Shown here: positions 40,308-50,618 of the stretch, piece after piece
How the letters are laid out: every line of letters begins with the position of its first letter
Position numbering within the stretch: position 1 is the first letter of the stretch
Source of the DNA: Thalassotalea sp. 273M-4
GTDB taxonomy: Bacteria > Pseudomonadota > Gammaproteobacteria > Enterobacterales > Alteromonadaceae
Direction: 5' to 3'
DNA length: 64,000 bases
NCBI RefSeq assembly: GCF_041410465.1
Contig: NZ_CP166961.1
Coordinates: 3,100,001-3,164,000 of the forward strand
Notes under the pieces: model-generated
What the model saw: only the letters and a program-made list of their open reading frames with translations
What the model was told of the DNA's origin: nothing
Database searches by the model: none
Made by a program: the position numbers and the translations under genes

Positions 40308-40337
40308 AAAAGGGCCTAATTTAGGCCCTTTTTTGTT
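40308..40337 (+). terminator. Terminator after the aminotransferase
   Basis: Stem AAAGGGCCTAA/TTAGGCCCTTT with T-run. Near perfect. Confidence 0.9.
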
Positions 40338-40422
40338 CGCTATTTAACCAACCCGAAGCTTGCTAAAACCCCAATTCCCAGATAAGTTATTCTAACTGTT
40401 GAATAATTAATCAGGCAATGGC

Positions 40423-41340
40423 ATGAGTAAAGGAAGTCACCACAGTAGCAATGACGAGCGTAACCTTGATATTAAAGTTAATATAAACGGCGATTTATTT
40501 GCCCGTGACGAGGCCAAAATATCGGTCTTTGATTCTGGCTTTATTCTCGGTGATGGGGTGTGGGAAGGTATACGCATGCATCGCGGTAAATTGGCGTTTA
40601 TTGACCGTCATATCAAGCGTTTATTCGATGGTGCGAAAGCGCTTGATATGGACATAGGTATAAGTAAAAAAACCTTGGTTGACCGGATCTATGCGACCTG
40701 TGAAGCCAACAATATGTCTGACCATGTCCACATTCGTCTGATGGTTTCTCGAGGTATAAAATCAACGCCTTATCAAGATCCTAGGGTGACCATATCAAAA
40801 CCCACCATCGTCATAATTCCCGAATATAAACAACCCAATCCCGAAACATTTAATATTGGACTGAATCTTTATACCGTTTATGTACGACGCGGTTATCCCG
40901 ATGTTCAGGATCAAAAGCTGAATACCCACTCCAAACTTAATTGCATTTTTGGCTGTATTCAAGCAACAAAAGCCGGTGCCGATGAAGGCCTGATGTTAGA
41001 TCCTCATGGCTTTGTATCGACCTGTAATTCGACCCATTTTTTTATTGTCAGAGAAGGTGAAGTTTGGACCTCAACGGGTGATTATTGTCTTGATGGTATT
41101 ACCCGGGCAACCGTAATTAGGCTGTGTCAGCAGCATAATATCGTGGTGCGTCAAAAGAACTTCACTTTAGCCGAAGTGTACAGTGCCGATGAAGCCTTTG
41201 TTACCGGCACGTTTGCTGGGGTTACACCAGTTAAACAAGTCGATGGCCGTGTTATTGGCGAATTTGAACAACAATCAGGGCCTGGCCCGATGGTGTTACA
41301 ACTGCAAAAGTGGTACCTGCAATTGATTGCCAGCCAATAA
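40423..41340 (+). CDS. Class IV aminotransferase (branched-chain / D-amino acid type)
   Basis: 305 residues of fold type IV. Family strings are DSGFILGDGVWEGIR near residue 38, HIRLMVSRG, and DEGLMLDPHGFVSTCNSTHFF near 190, with TRATVIRLC at about 228. The PLP lysine is one of those in DQKLNTHSKLN near residue 165-172. The N-terminal 15 residues (Ser/His-rich) are extra. Substrate could be branched-chain amino acids or a D-amino acid. It is 13 bp upstream of a sulfotransferase-like gene. Confidence 0.8.
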   Translation: MSKGSHHSSNDERNLDIKVNINGDLFARDEAKISVFDSGFILGDGVWEGIRMHRGKLAFIDRHIKRLFDGAKALDMDIGISKKTLVDRIYATCEANNMSDHVHIRLMVSRGIKSTPYQDPRVTISKPTIVIIPEYKQPNPETFNIGLNLYTVYVRRGYPDVQDQKLNTHSKLNCIFGCIQATKAGADEGLMLDPHGFVSTCNSTHFFIVREGEVWTSTGDYCLDGITRATVIRLCQQHNIVVRQKNFTLAEVYSADEAFVTGTFAGVTPVKQVDGRVIGEFEQQSGPGPMVLQLQKWYLQLIASQ

Positions 41341-41353
41341 AAAGGAAACCAAA

Positions 41354-42100
41354 ATGACACGACGTATTGCCATGTGGTCTGGTCCTCGCAACATTTCAAC
41401 CGCGATGATGAGAGCATGGGAAAACCGCCCTGACACCGATGTTATTGACGAACCGTTTTACGCTTACTATTTAGCCCAAACTCAGGCTGAGCACCCGGTG
41501 AAAGAAGATGTTCTAGCAGCACAACCCAACCATTGGTCAGATGTTGTCAGCCAGCTTTTAGCGCCCAAGCCTGAACATATTTTTTACCAAAAGCATATGA
41601 CCCACCATATGCTCGATGACATCGAACTTGATTGGTGCAAATCATTAAGCCATTGTTTTTTAATTAGAGATCCGCTTTACGTGGTGACTTCTTACTTAAA
41701 AAAAATGCCCAGTGTCAACCTTGAAGACATCGGTATTGTACGCCAGTTTAAATTATACCAACACCTTAGTGTGCTAACCGGTCAGCAGATCCCGATAATT
41801 GATGGCGACGATGTACTGCAAAACCCCAAGGCGATATTATCTAGCCTTTGTGCCAAACTCGAATTGCCCTTTAGCAACAACATGTTGTCTTGGCCTCAAG
41901 GTCGACGAGAGAGCGATGGGGTTTGGGCTCAGCATTGGTATCAAAATGTCGAAAGCTCAACTGGCTTTAAAGCGCCAGCAAGAGCTGAGTCAAAACAACA
42001 GTTGCTTGCTCACTTAACCTCACAACAACAAGACGTGGTGCAAATAAGCCAAGTCTTTTATCAGCAAATGTATCAACAGCGTTTGCACGTTGACGAGTAA
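41354..42100 (+). CDS. Sulfotransferase-like P-loop protein
   Basis: 248 residues from ATG 41354, preceded by AAGGAAA; the frame extends 9 codons into the previous gene. The N-terminus RRIAMWSGPRNISTAMMRAW resembles the phosphosulfate-binding loop of sulfotransferases, followed by VIDEPFYAYYL and a mid-protein SHCFLIRDPLYVVTSYLKK, like the 3'-phosphate-binding 'RdP...S' segment. It may transfer sulfate from PAPS to an unknown acceptor. Coupled to the class IV aminotransferase. Confidence 0.7.
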   Translation: MTRRIAMWSGPRNISTAMMRAWENRPDTDVIDEPFYAYYLAQTQAEHPVKEDVLAAQPNHWSDVVSQLLAPKPEHIFYQKHMTHHMLDDIELDWCKSLSHCFLIRDPLYVVTSYLKKMPSVNLEDIGIVRQFKLYQHLSVLTGQQIPIIDGDDVLQNPKAILSSLCAKLELPFSNNMLSWPQGRRESDGVWAQHWYQNVESSTGFKAPARAESKQQLLAHLTSQQQDVVQISQVFYQQMYQQRLHVDE

Positions 42101-42204
42101 CAGAACAACAACAAAATAGGCTAAATTAATTATAGGGTGTTGGTTAAATTTCGTTTAGAATAGCCAGCTTTTATCCATCGATGACAACAATTTTAGGAGC
42201 CCAG

Positions 42205-42834
42205 GTGACAGTTCCAGGTAATCTTTTTATTCTCTCCGCGCCAAGTGGTGCAGGTAAATCCAGTCTAATCAAAGGCTTGCTAGAGCAAGGTTGCGAACGC
42301 GAACTACAGGTTTCTGTTTCTCATACCACCCGCGCACCACGTCCAGGCGAAATTGATGGTGTGCACTACCACTTTGTGACGGTTGCAGAATTTAAACAAC
42401 TGATCGAAGAAGATGCGTTTTACGAATGGGCTGAAGTATTCGGTAACTACTATGGTACGTCTGAAGCGGCCATTGACGCACAGCTTAACCGTGGTATTGA
42501 TGTATTTTTAGATATCGATTGGCAAGGCGCGCAACAAGTTCGCCTGAAAAAACCCAATGTCACCACCATTTTTATTTGCCCGCCAAGCAAAGCCGAACTC
42601 GAACAACGTTTACACAAACGAGGTCAAGACAGTGAAGAAGTGATTGCAGGTCGCATGGCGCGCGCGCAATCTGAGTGTTCACATTATCAAGAATTTGATT
42701 ATATTGTGGTCAACGATGATTTTGATCGCGCATTGGCTGAAATCACCATCATTGTTAAAAACCAACGACTAAAATTGGCACAACAAAAAATCAAACATCA
42801 GGCGCTGTTTGAACAATTATTGTCGGAAGATTAA
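42205..42834 (+). CDS. gmk: Guanylate kinase
   Basis: Phosphorylates GMP to GDP with ATP. P-loop [10 protein letters not shown] is near the N-terminus and [19 protein letters not shown] binds GMP. The frame is open from ATG 42181, but that codon has no ribosome site. GTG 42205 is preceded by AGGAG at 5 bases and gives 209 residues, the usual length, so I chose it. It opens the gmk-rpoZ-spoT region. Confidence 0.93.
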   Translation: MTVPGNLFILSAPSGAGKSSLIKGLLEQGCERELQVSVSHTTRAPRPGEIDGVHYHFVTVAEFKQLIEEDAFYEWAEVFGNYYGTSEAAIDAQLNRGIDVFLDIDWQGAQQVRLKKPNVTTIFICPPSKAELEQRLHKRGQDSEEVIAGRMARAQSECSHYQEFDYIVVNDDFDRALAEITIIVKNQRLKLAQQKIKHQALFEQLLSED

Positions 42835-43007
42835 TAAGAGAAAGGCGCTTTTTATGCTTTTCTTGGTGTAAATTGGTGTTTTAGACACAAAAAGATCAAG
42901 ATCTTTGCAAAATTTTGGCATAGAATAGCCAATCCACTAGCATAAAGTTTAAGCATTTAGTAAAATGCTAGACTTATTTAAAATTTTATTTTTCCTGGAG
43001 TAAGTAC

Positions 43008-43283
43008 ATGGCTCGCGTTACTGTTGAAGATGCAGTTGAAAAAGTAGGTAATCGTTTTGATTTGGTATTGATCGCATCACGTCGTGCGCGTCAAATCGCT
43101 ACTGGTGGTAAAGATCCTTTGGTAGAACTTGAAAATGACAAGCCAACGGTACTAGCGCTTCGTGAAATTGAAGCCGACTTGATCAACTCTGAGATCATGG
43201 ACAATGCCGAACGTCAGGAACAAGTGCAACAAGAGTCTGCTGAACTTGCAGCCGTTGCCGCCATTGTTGGTAACCAAGGTTAA
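43008..43283 (+). CDS. rpoZ: RNA polymerase omega subunit
   Basis: 91 residues: [29 protein letters not shown] is split here as [13 protein letters not shown] and [13 protein letters not shown], both diagnostic. Omega helps RNA polymerase assembly and contributes to ppGpp binding, which fits the spoT gene downstream. Ribosome site CTGGAG precedes ATG. A terminator follows the gene. Confidence 0.97.
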   Translation: MARVTVEDAVEKVGNRFDLVLIASRRARQIATGGKDPLVELENDKPTVLALREIEADLINSEIMDNAERQEQVQQESAELAAVAAIVGNQG

Positions 43284-43321
43284 TGTAATTTTGGTTTCAC
43301 CAAAATAAAACATACAATATG

Positions 43322-43354
43322 AAAAAGCCAATGACCAAGTCATTGGCTTTTTTG
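43322..43354 (+). terminator. Terminator after rpoZ
   Basis: Stem AAAAAGCCAATGAC/GTCATTGGCTTTTTT. Strong, bidirectional. The region 43355-43646 before spoT is AT-rich and must hold the spoT promoter, but no clear -35/-10 pair stands out. Confidence 0.9.
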
Positions 43355-43646
43355 TTAAATGTTTTTAAGTTATTGTATAATCACAACTTAACAAACATTT
43401 TTAATACAGAGGTAAGGCTCTAAAACACCTATGTTTGACCAATTTTGAATCGAATTTAGATTCTTTGTGTTGAATCAATAGGGTTTGCTCAAAAACCTCT
43501 ATACGACCCTTTTTTTAGTCGCTCGAGACTGGCATATTAATAAGGGTTGAGTCTATATTTTTATTTATTGTCGCTTTCCTGCAAACCATTTTCCATAGTT
43601 TAGATATCAAACATTGCAGGTAATTTGAGGCTTCTGGGAGTTGTAG

Positions 43647-45764
43647 GTGTACCTTTTTGAACCATTAAAAAAACAAGCCGAAACATATTTACCTGCCGAT
43701 CAAATCGAATCGTTGAAACAGGCATATGTTGTCGCGCATGATGCCCACGACGGCCAAATGCGCTCAAGTGGCGATCCTTATATTACCCACCCAGTAGCGG
43801 TGGCACGCAATCTTGCCGATATGCATCTCGACCATGAAACCTTAATGGCCGCCCTATTACACGATGTTATTGAAGATACCGATTTAACCAAAGATCAGCT
43901 GGCCGAGTTATTTGGTAATACCGTTGCTGAACTTGTCGAAGGGGTAAGTAAGCTTGATAAACTGCATTTTAGTAATGTAAAAGAAGCACAAGCTGAAAAC
44001 TTTCGCAAAATGATCATGGCGATGGTGCAAGATATTCGCGTGATCTTAATTAAATTGGCCGATCGCACCCATAACATGCGTACTTTGGGCTCTTTACGCC
44101 CAGACAAGCGTCGTCGTATTGCCCGTGAAACGCTCGAAATTTATGCCCCAATAGCCAATCGCTTGGGTATTCATGGGATTAAAAATGAGCTCGAAGTTTT
44201 AGGTTTTGAAGCCTTATATCCAATGCGTTCAAGAGCCCTAAAAGAAGCGGTGGTGCATGCGCGTGGTAACCGTAAAGAAATCATTGCCAATATAAAAGAC
44301 GAAATAGAAAGTCGCCTTGAAGAATCGGGGATTCATGCTGAAGTGTTTGGTCGTGAAAAACACCTGTATTCGATTTATCGAAAAATGCTGAACAAAGAGC
44401 TGATGTTCAATGAAGTGATGGACATTTATGCCTTTCGAATTGTAGTCGATAACTCACTTGATACCTGCTATCGCGCACTGGGGGCAGTACACAACCTGTT
44501 TAAGCCCATTGAAACCCGTTTTAAAGATTACATAGCAATTCCCAAAAGTAACGGCTATCAATCGTTACACACATCCTTAATCGGTCCTCATGGGATACCT
44601 GTTGAAATTCAGATTCGAACCCAAGAAATGGATCAAATGGCCGATAAAGGGGTCGCGGCCCATTGGCTGTACAAACAAGATGGCGAAGACAGCAGTGGCA
44701 CCACCGCGCAAGTTAGAGCGCGTAAATGGATGCAGTCGTTATTAGAGTTGCAACAAAGCGCCGGCAGCTCGTTTGAATTTATTGAAAACGTTAAGACTGA
44801 CTTATTCCCAGAAGAGATTTATGTCTTTACCCCTGAAGGTAAGATCATTGAATTGCCCATGGGCGCAACCGCGGTTGATTTTGCCTACGCTGTTCATACC
44901 GATGTTGGTAATACCTGTGTCGGTGCCAAAGTGGAGCGCAAACCTTACCCATTAAGAAAGCCATTGCTTTCAGGGCAAGTAGTAGAAGTGATAACCTCTG
45001 TGGGCGCTCGTCCCAACGCAACGTGGTTAAACTTTGTGGTAACCGCGAAAGCGCGAATGCAAATTCGAAACTTTTTACGTTCAATGGAACAAAGTGAATC
45101 ATTAAACCTTGGTCGGCGTTTACTTACCCACGCCTTAGGCAAAACAAAGCTCGCGGATATTGGTCCAGAGAAAGTGGCCGAGGTGGTTAGCGATACCGGC
45201 TACCACAGTCTTGATGAGTTATTAATCAACATCGGTTTAGGTAATGCCTTGAGTATTGGTATTGCTCGTCGACTTACCGGTGAATTTTCAAAAGACGATG
45301 TTGAACCCTCGTACGGTAAAGCCAAAATGCCAATCAAAGGTTCAGAAGGAATGCTGGTAACCTATGGTCGCTGCTGCCACCCTATCCCTGGCGACGACAT
45401 TATTGCTTATATCAGTTCCGGAAAAGGCTTGATGGTGCACCAAGATGGTTGTCGTAATATCAGTGGTCGTGAAAAAGAATTGGGTAAGTTCTTCCCCGTT
45501 AAATGGGATACTGAGGTAGACAACGAGTTTATTGCCAGTTTGCGCATTGAAATCATTAACCATCAAGGTGTGTTAGCAAAAATCACCTCCGTTATTAGTC
45601 AATGTGAATCCAATATACGCACCCTAAATACCGAAGAAAAAGATTCGAATTTATATATGATCACCATTGAGCTAACGTGTCGAGATCGCATACATATCGC
45701 CAATATCATACGTAAAATCAAAATCATGCCAGATGTTCAGCGAGTAACAAGACCAAGAAAATAA
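43647..45764 (+). CDS. spoT: Bifunctional (p)ppGpp synthetase/hydrolase SpoT
   Basis: 705 residues starting at GTG 43647 (GGGAG upstream). Domains in order: HD hydrolase with His48, His72 and Asp73 (LLHDVIEDT), synthetase (FKDYIAIPKSNGYQSLHTS around 290-310, then VEIQIRTQEMD), TGS (IYVFTPEGKIIELP near 390), a helical/zinc-finger region (TYGRCCHPIPGDDI near 575) and a C-terminal ACT domain. The hydrolase residues are intact, so it can both make and destroy the alarmone. Followed by ridA, trmH and recG as in related genomes. Confidence 0.96.
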   Translation: MYLFEPLKKQAETYLPADQIESLKQAYVVAHDAHDGQMRSSGDPYITHPVAVARNLADMHLDHETLMAALLHDVIEDTDLTKDQLAELFGNTVAELVEGVSKLDKLHFSNVKEAQAENFRKMIMAMVQDIRVILIKLADRTHNMRTLGSLRPDKRRRIARETLEIYAPIANRLGIHGIKNELEVLGFEALYPMRSRALKEAVVHARGNRKEIIANIKDEIESRLEESGIHAEVFGREKHLYSIYRKMLNKELMFNEVMDIYAFRIVVDNSLDTCYRALGAVHNLFKPIETRFKDYIAIPKSNGYQSLHTSLIGPHGIPVEIQIRTQEMDQMADKGVAAHWLYKQDGEDSSGTTAQVRARKWMQSLLELQQSAGSSFEFIENVKTDLFPEEIYVFTPEGKIIELPMGATAVDFAYAVHTDVGNTCVGAKVERKPYPLRKPLLSGQVVEVITSVGARPNATWLNFVVTAKARMQIRNFLRSMEQSESLNLGRRLLTHALGKTKLADIGPEKVAEVVSDTGYHSLDELLINIGLGNALSIGIARRLTGEFSKDDVEPSYGKAKMPIKGSEGMLVTYGRCCHPIPGDDIIAYISSGKGLMVHQDGCRNISGREKELGKFFPVKWDTEVDNEFIASLRIEIINHQGVLAKITSVISQCESNIRTLNTEEKDSNLYMITIELTCRDRIHIANIIRKIKIMPDVQRVTRPRK

Positions 45765-45838
45765 TCCTTAATCAAGGATCGCTGCGACGATTGGATCTAT
45801 TATTAAAGAAACAAAGCAAAAACAACAAGAGACAGGAC

Positions 45839-46228
45839 ATGAAAACCATCATTTCAACCACGGATGCACCAAGTGCTATTGGTACCTACAGCCAAGCCGT
45901 AAAAGTTTCAAATACCGTTTATCTATCGGGTCAAATACCTTTAGAAGCAGAAACCATGGAAGTTGTTAGCGGTGATTTTGCAGCCCAAGCAGAGCAAGTG
46001 TTTAAAAACTTAGCCGCTGTTTGTGAAGCGGCAGGCGGTTGCCTTAACGACATGGTCAAAGTAAATATTTACATGACCAACCTTGATAACTTCGCGCAAG
46101 TAAATACCATTATGAGCAAGTATTTCACTCAGCCCTACCCTGCTCGAGCAGCGATTGGCGTGAGTCAGTTGCCAAAGGGTGTAGACATTGAAATCGATGG
46201 CATTATGGAAGTCCCAAGTACCCATTAA
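45839..46228 (+). CDS. ridA: RidA family enamine/imine deaminase
   Basis: 129 residues from ATG 45839 (KTIISTTDAPSAIGTYSQAV). The frame is open 16 codons upstream with no conserved sequence. Family marks are TVYLSGQIPL, the arginine in YPARAAIGV and LPKGVDIEIDGI. It hydrolyses reactive 2-aminoacrylate-type intermediates produced by PLP enzymes. It is placed between spoT and trmH, an insertion compared with E. coli. Confidence 0.95.
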   Translation: MKTIISTTDAPSAIGTYSQAVKVSNTVYLSGQIPLEAETMEVVSGDFAAQAEQVFKNLAAVCEAAGGCLNDMVKVNIYMTNLDNFAQVNTIMSKYFTQPYPARAAIGVSQLPKGVDIEIDGIMEVPSTH

Positions 46229-46287
46229 TTGACAACCCGCAGGCTTAACGACCCTAAAAGCCTGCATTCTATTAGAGTTAGCCAAAT

Positions 46288-46998
46288 ATGACCCCTGAAA
46301 GACAACAACGCATTCTTAACATGCTAAACAAACGTCAAGTTGATTTAACCGTTTGCATGGAAGGCGTTCATAAACCCCACAACCTAGCCGCAGTCGTTCG
46401 CACCTGTGATGCTATTGGTGTAAATGATGTGCATGCGATCTGGAAAAATGAAACCATGCGACTCGGTGGCGGTAGTGCTGTAGGCTCGCAAAACTGGGTA
46501 AACGTGCATAATCACAGTAACACCACAGATGCAATAACCCGTTTGAAAGAGCAAGGGATGCAAGTGTTAGTCACTAATTTGTCAGATACGGCCGTTGATT
46601 TTCGTGAAATCGACTACACCAAGCCTACGGCAATCATTTTAGGGCAAGAAAAATTTGGCGCCTCAGATGAAGCGCTGGCGATGGCCGATCAAGATATTGT
46701 TATTCCAATGGTTGGCATGGTGCAATCATTAAACGTGTCGGTGGCCTGTGCGGTGACCTTATACGAAGCCCAAAGACAACGCCAACTGGCAGGCATGTAT
46801 GACAGTCCGTCAGATTTAACGCCTGAGCAACGCAATAAAGTGTTGTTCGAAGGTGGCCACCCCATCTTTGCGAAAGCCTGCAAGCGCAAAGGTTTACCCT
46901 ACCCTCATGTCGATGATAACGGCGAAATTGTTGCCGACCAGGACTGGTGGAATAAAATGCAAATGACCAAAGAGTCATGGGAAAATCTGGACCAATAA
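46288..46998 (+). CDS. trmH: tRNA (guanosine-18-2'-O)-methyltransferase
   Basis: 236 residues of the SPOUT superfamily: NLAAVVRTCDAIGV near residue 32, ILGQEKFGASDEAL near 112 and VPMVGMVQSLNVSVA-type motif (IPMVGMVQSLNVSVACA near 135), which forms the knot that binds S-adenosylmethionine. Methylates G18 in tRNA. It ends 3 bp before recG. Confidence 0.95.
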   Translation: MTPERQQRILNMLNKRQVDLTVCMEGVHKPHNLAAVVRTCDAIGVNDVHAIWKNETMRLGGGSAVGSQNWVNVHNHSNTTDAITRLKEQGMQVLVTNLSDTAVDFREIDYTKPTAIILGQEKFGASDEALAMADQDIVIPMVGMVQSLNVSVACAVTLYEAQRQRQLAGMYDSPSDLTPEQRNKVLFEGGHPIFAKACKRKGLPYPHVDDNGEIVADQDWWNKMQMTKESWENLDQ

Positions 46999-47001
46999 TC
47001 G

Positions 47002-49104
47002 ATGAATATGGCGCTGGGCGAAGGATTGCAAAATCTGGCAACGATTCCGATCACCGTATTAAAAGGCGTTGGCCCAAGCGTTGCGGCTAAACTGCAAAAG
47101 TTGGGATTAGAAAGCCTGCAAGATTTACTGTTTCATTTACCCTTGCGTTATGAGGATAGAACGCGGGTTTATATGATCCGAGATCTGATGCCAGGCTTGC
47201 ACACCAGTGTTATTGGTGAAGTAACCGACAGCCAAATAACCTTTGGTCGTCGTCGCATGCTGTTGGTAAAGTTGCATGATGGCAGTGGCGAAATCACCTT
47301 GCGGTTTTTCCATTTTTCTGCCGCCCAAAAAAATAACCTTAGCAAAGGTACCATGCTTCGTTGCTTTGGCGAAATTCAGCGTGGCGCTCGGGGCTTTGAG
47401 ATCATTCATCCTGAATACAAAACCATGGAAGCCGATCTGCAAACGCCTCAAGTCGAAGAAACACTTACCCCTGTTTATCCAACCACCGACGGTTTACGTC
47501 AAATCAGCTTACGTAAAATTAGTGAGCAAGCATTAGATAAACTCAGACAGGGTCGGGTCGAAGAATTACTCCCAGATGGCTTTTTTCCCGAAGCCATCAG
47601 TTTGGCACAAGCCTTATTAACCATTCATCAGCCCCCACCCGATGTGGCGGTGACCCTACTAGAAGAAGGCCGTCACCCTGCTCAGTTAAGGCTGATAAAA
47701 GAAGAATTGCTGGCGCATAATTTAAGCATGTTAAAGTTGCGCCAATCGAGTGATAAACACCCCGCAATTCCCTTACATATTGATCGTGAACTTGAGCAAA
47801 AGTTTTTAGCGCAATTACCGTTTTCGCCAACCAATGCGCAGCAACGTGTGGTCAAAGAATTACGAGATGATTTAGCTAAAAACTTGCCTATGATGCGATT
47901 AGTACAAGGCGATGTTGGTTCCGGTAAAACCTTGGTGGCAGCGCTGGCAGCCCTTACCGCGATAGGCCAAGGCTATCAGGTCGCGTTAATGGCACCGACT
48001 GAAATATTAGCTGAGCAACACGCGATTAACTTTGGTAACTGGTTTAAACCTTTGGGCATTGAAGTCGGCTGGTTGGCCAGTAAAAGTAAGGCCAAAGTTA
48101 AACAACATGCGCTTGCGGCTATTGCCGATGGCAGCATGCAAATGGTGGTGGGTACGCATGCCCTGTTTCAAGAGCAAGTGGTGTTTCACAATATGAGTTT
48201 AATCATTATTGATGAGCAACACCGCTTTGGTGTGCACCAACGGTTGGAATTGCGTGAAAAAGGCAAAATAAACGATTGTTATCCACATCAGCTCATCATG
48301 ACAGCAACCCCAATCCCACGAACTTTAGCAATGACCGCATACGCCGACTTAGATACTTCGGTCATTGATGAGCTACCACCGGGACGAACCCCCATTACGA
48401 CGGTGGCCATCGCCGATTCAAGACGCGATGATGTTATCGCACGGGTTAAAGCAAACTGTTTGCAACATAATCGTCAGGCCTACTGGGTTTGTACCTTAAT
48501 TGAAGAATCGGAAGTGCTTGAATGTCAAGCGGCAGAAGATACCGCAACCTATTTGCAAGAGCAATTAGGGGAGCTTAAAGTCGGTTTGGTACATGGTCGT
48601 ATGAAACCGATTGAAAAACAAGAGATTATGGATGCCTTTAAAGCAGGCGACATTGACTTATTGGTGGCAACAACGGTTATTGAAGTTGGGGTTGATGTAC
48701 CTAATGCCAGTTTGATGATCATAGAAAACCCTGAGCGTTTAGGATTAGCCCAATTGCACCAATTACGGGGCCGCGTTGGTCGAGGTTCCATTGCTTCGCA
48801 CTGTGTACTTATGTACAAAAGTCCATTATCAAAGACCGCCACCAAACGGTTAGGGGTTTTGCGTGAGTCCAACGATGGCTTTTTAATTGCCCAACGCGAC
48901 CTTGAAATTCGCGGACCAGGTGAACTTTTAGGTACCAAACAAACCGGTCTTGCCGATTTGAAAATTGCGGATTTAGTTCGAGATGGCGAGTTAATCCCAG
49001 ATATTCAGCAAAAAGCCTACCTACTTTGGCAGAAATCACCGGATGTGGCCCAGCGTTTAATAAATCGCTGGCTTGGTAGCAAAGAAAAATATTCCAACGC
49101 CTAA
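47002..49104 (+). CDS. recG: ATP-dependent DNA helicase RecG
   Basis: 700 residues. An N-terminal wedge/OB domain ([18 protein letters not shown]) is followed by two helicase domains: Walker [13 protein letters not shown] near 300, motif [13 protein letters not shown] (DEQH box) near 400, motif [13 protein letters not shown], and motif [11 protein letters not shown] near 590. It remodels stalled replication forks and Holliday junctions. Start ATG 47002 directly follows trmH. Confidence 0.97.
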   Translation: MNMALGEGLQNLATIPITVLKGVGPSVAAKLQKLGLESLQDLLFHLPLRYEDRTRVYMIRDLMPGLHTSVIGEVTDSQITFGRRRMLLVKLHDGSGEITLRFFHFSAAQKNNLSKGTMLRCFGEIQRGARGFEIIHPEYKTMEADLQTPQVEETLTPVYPTTDGLRQISLRKISEQALDKLRQGRVEELLPDGFFPEAISLAQALLTIHQPPPDVAVTLLEEGRHPAQLRLIKEELLAHNLSMLKLRQSSDKHPAIPLHIDRELEQKFLAQLPFSPTNAQQRVVKELRDDLAKNLPMMRLVQGDVGSGKTLVAALAALTAIGQGYQVALMAPTEILAEQHAINFGNWFKPLGIEVGWLASKSKAKVKQHALAAIADGSMQMVVGTHALFQEQVVFHNMSLIIIDEQHRFGVHQRLELREKGKINDCYPHQLIMTATPIPRTLAMTAYADLDTSVIDELPPGRTPITTVAIADSRRDDVIARVKANCLQHNRQAYWVCTLIEESEVLECQAAEDTATYLQEQLGELKVGLVHGRMKPIEKQEIMDAFKAGDIDLLVATTVIEVGVDVPNASLMIIENPERLGLAQLHQLRGRVGRGSIASHCVLMYKSPLSKTATKRLGVLRESNDGFLIAQRDLEIRGPGELLGTKQTGLADLKIADLVRDGELIPDIQQKAYLLWQKSPDVAQRLINRWLGSKEKYSNA

Positions 49105-49226
49105 GACCGCTTTACCCCGATAGATTTATCGTTACGCTTTACGCTCTTCAGTTGAGCTTGCAGGTAGAAAAACGTACACTAGGCGATACTTTCACTTTCA
49201 TCAGTAGCACATATAGTAGTATATCA

Positions 49227-49982
49227 ATGGACACTTATAAGACTGACACAACCCATTTTGGCTATAAAACCGTAAAAACCGAAGACAAAGAAAACATGGT
49301 AGCAAGTGTATTTCATTCGGTTGCCAAACAATACGATATCATGAATGATTTGATGTCTTTTGGTATTCATCGCTTGTGGAAACGCTTTACCATCGATGCC
49401 AGTGGTATTCGCCCTGGTAACAAAGTCCTTGATTTAGCCGGTGGTACGGGTGACTTAACCGCAAAATTTGCAAAATTAACAGGTCCCCAAGGTAAAGTGA
49501 TCCTGGCCGATATTAACTCGTCAATGCTCAATGTTGGTCGCGATAAACTGCGCGATATGGGCATTGTGGGTAATGTCGATTATGTCCAAGCAAATGCAGA
49601 AGCGTTACCTTTTGAAGACAACAGCTTTGACATTGTGACCATCGCTTTTGGTCTGCGTAATGTTACCGATAAAGACAAAGCTTTACGCTCAATTTATCGT
49701 GTGCTTAAGCCTGGAGGGCGTTTGTTGGTGCTAGAGTTTTCTAAGCCAGAGCACGACTTATTAAATAAAGCCTACGACTTCTACTCGTTTAATATTCTGC
49801 CTAAAATGGGCGATTTGGTGGCGAAAGATGGTGAGAGTTATCAATACTTGGCGGAATCGATTCGCATGCACCCAGATCAAGAAACCTTAAAGTCGATGAT
49901 GGAACAAGCCGGTTTTGAACAAACAACGTACCACAATTTAACCGGTGGTATTGTCGCTCTGCATAAAGGCTTCAAATTTTAA
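49227..49982 (+). CDS. ubiE: Ubiquinone/menaquinone biosynthesis C-methyltransferase
   Basis: 251 residues from ATG 49227 ([15 protein letters not shown]), the family's usual start and length; the frame runs 25 codons further upstream without support. SAM-binding loop [14 protein letters not shown] near residue 70, [14 protein letters not shown] near 120 and [10 protein letters not shown] near 140. Catalyses the C-methylation step in quinone synthesis. Followed without gap by ubiJ and then ubiB. Confidence 0.95.
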   Translation: MDTYKTDTTHFGYKTVKTEDKENMVASVFHSVAKQYDIMNDLMSFGIHRLWKRFTIDASGIRPGNKVLDLAGGTGDLTAKFAKLTGPQGKVILADINSSMLNVGRDKLRDMGIVGNVDYVQANAEALPFEDNSFDIVTIAFGLRNVTDKDKALRSIYRVLKPGGRLLVLEFSKPEHDLLNKAYDFYSFNILPKMGDLVAKDGESYQYLAESIRMHPDQETLKSMMEQAGFEQTTYHNLTGGIVALHKGFKF

Positions 49983-50615
49983 ATGTTTTCGATTGCCCAA
50001 CTGATGCCCAAGCAAGTTCTCGCCTCGGTATTAGAAGCGAGCATTAATAAAGCATTGGTATTAAGTACCAATGCTTCTCAGTTAATGGCTCCTCTTAATG
50101 GACAGGCGTTGTCGATATATCTGCACGAGCTCGGCTTTATTCTGAGCTTTCGGGTGCAAGACCAACAGGTTTATGTGTTATCAGACAATAAAGCCGAAGA
50201 ATGTCATATCGATACTTCGCTTAAAGTCCTGCCTAAGTTACGGCAATCCTCGTTATTAACCCAACTCATTAAAACCGGCCAATTAGATATTGAAGGCGAT
50301 CCGAAAATCGCGCAACAATTTGCTCAAGTAGGCGAACATTTGGCGATCGACTGGGAACAACACTTGGCCAATAACTTAGGTGATGTCCCTGCCTACAAAT
50401 TAACTCAACTGGGCAAGGCGGCAAAACAGAAACTGGGGATTAAACAGCAACAATTTAGCCAAGATGCTAGCGAGTTTCTGTTGCATGAACAGCGACTGTG
50501 CGTAAGCAACAGTGAGTTGTCGGTATTTAATCACAGTGTCAAAAACCTAGCACAGCAAGTAACAGAATTAGAACAGCGCATACAATCGCTTTGCACTCAG
50601 GCTAACAAAGGATGA
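49983..50615 (+). CDS. ubiJ: Ubiquinone biosynthesis accessory factor UbiJ (SCP2 domain)
   Basis: 210 residues. An N-terminal SCP2 lipid-binding domain (residues 15-115, with GDPKIAQQFAQV near 107) is followed by helical segments and a C-terminal coiled coil (VKNLAQQVTELEQRIQSL). UbiJ binds quinone intermediates in the cytoplasmic Ubi complex. ATG follows the ubiE stop directly; ubiB starts 3 bp after its stop. Confidence 0.92.
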   Translation: MFSIAQLMPKQVLASVLEASINKALVLSTNASQLMAPLNGQALSIYLHELGFILSFRVQDQQVYVLSDNKAEECHIDTSLKVLPKLRQSSLLTQLIKTGQLDIEGDPKIAQQFAQVGEHLAIDWEQHLANNLGDVPAYKLTQLGKAAKQKLGIKQQQFSQDASEFLLHEQRLCVSNSELSVFNHSVKNLAQQVTELEQRIQSLCTQANKG

Positions 50616-50618
50616 TCC

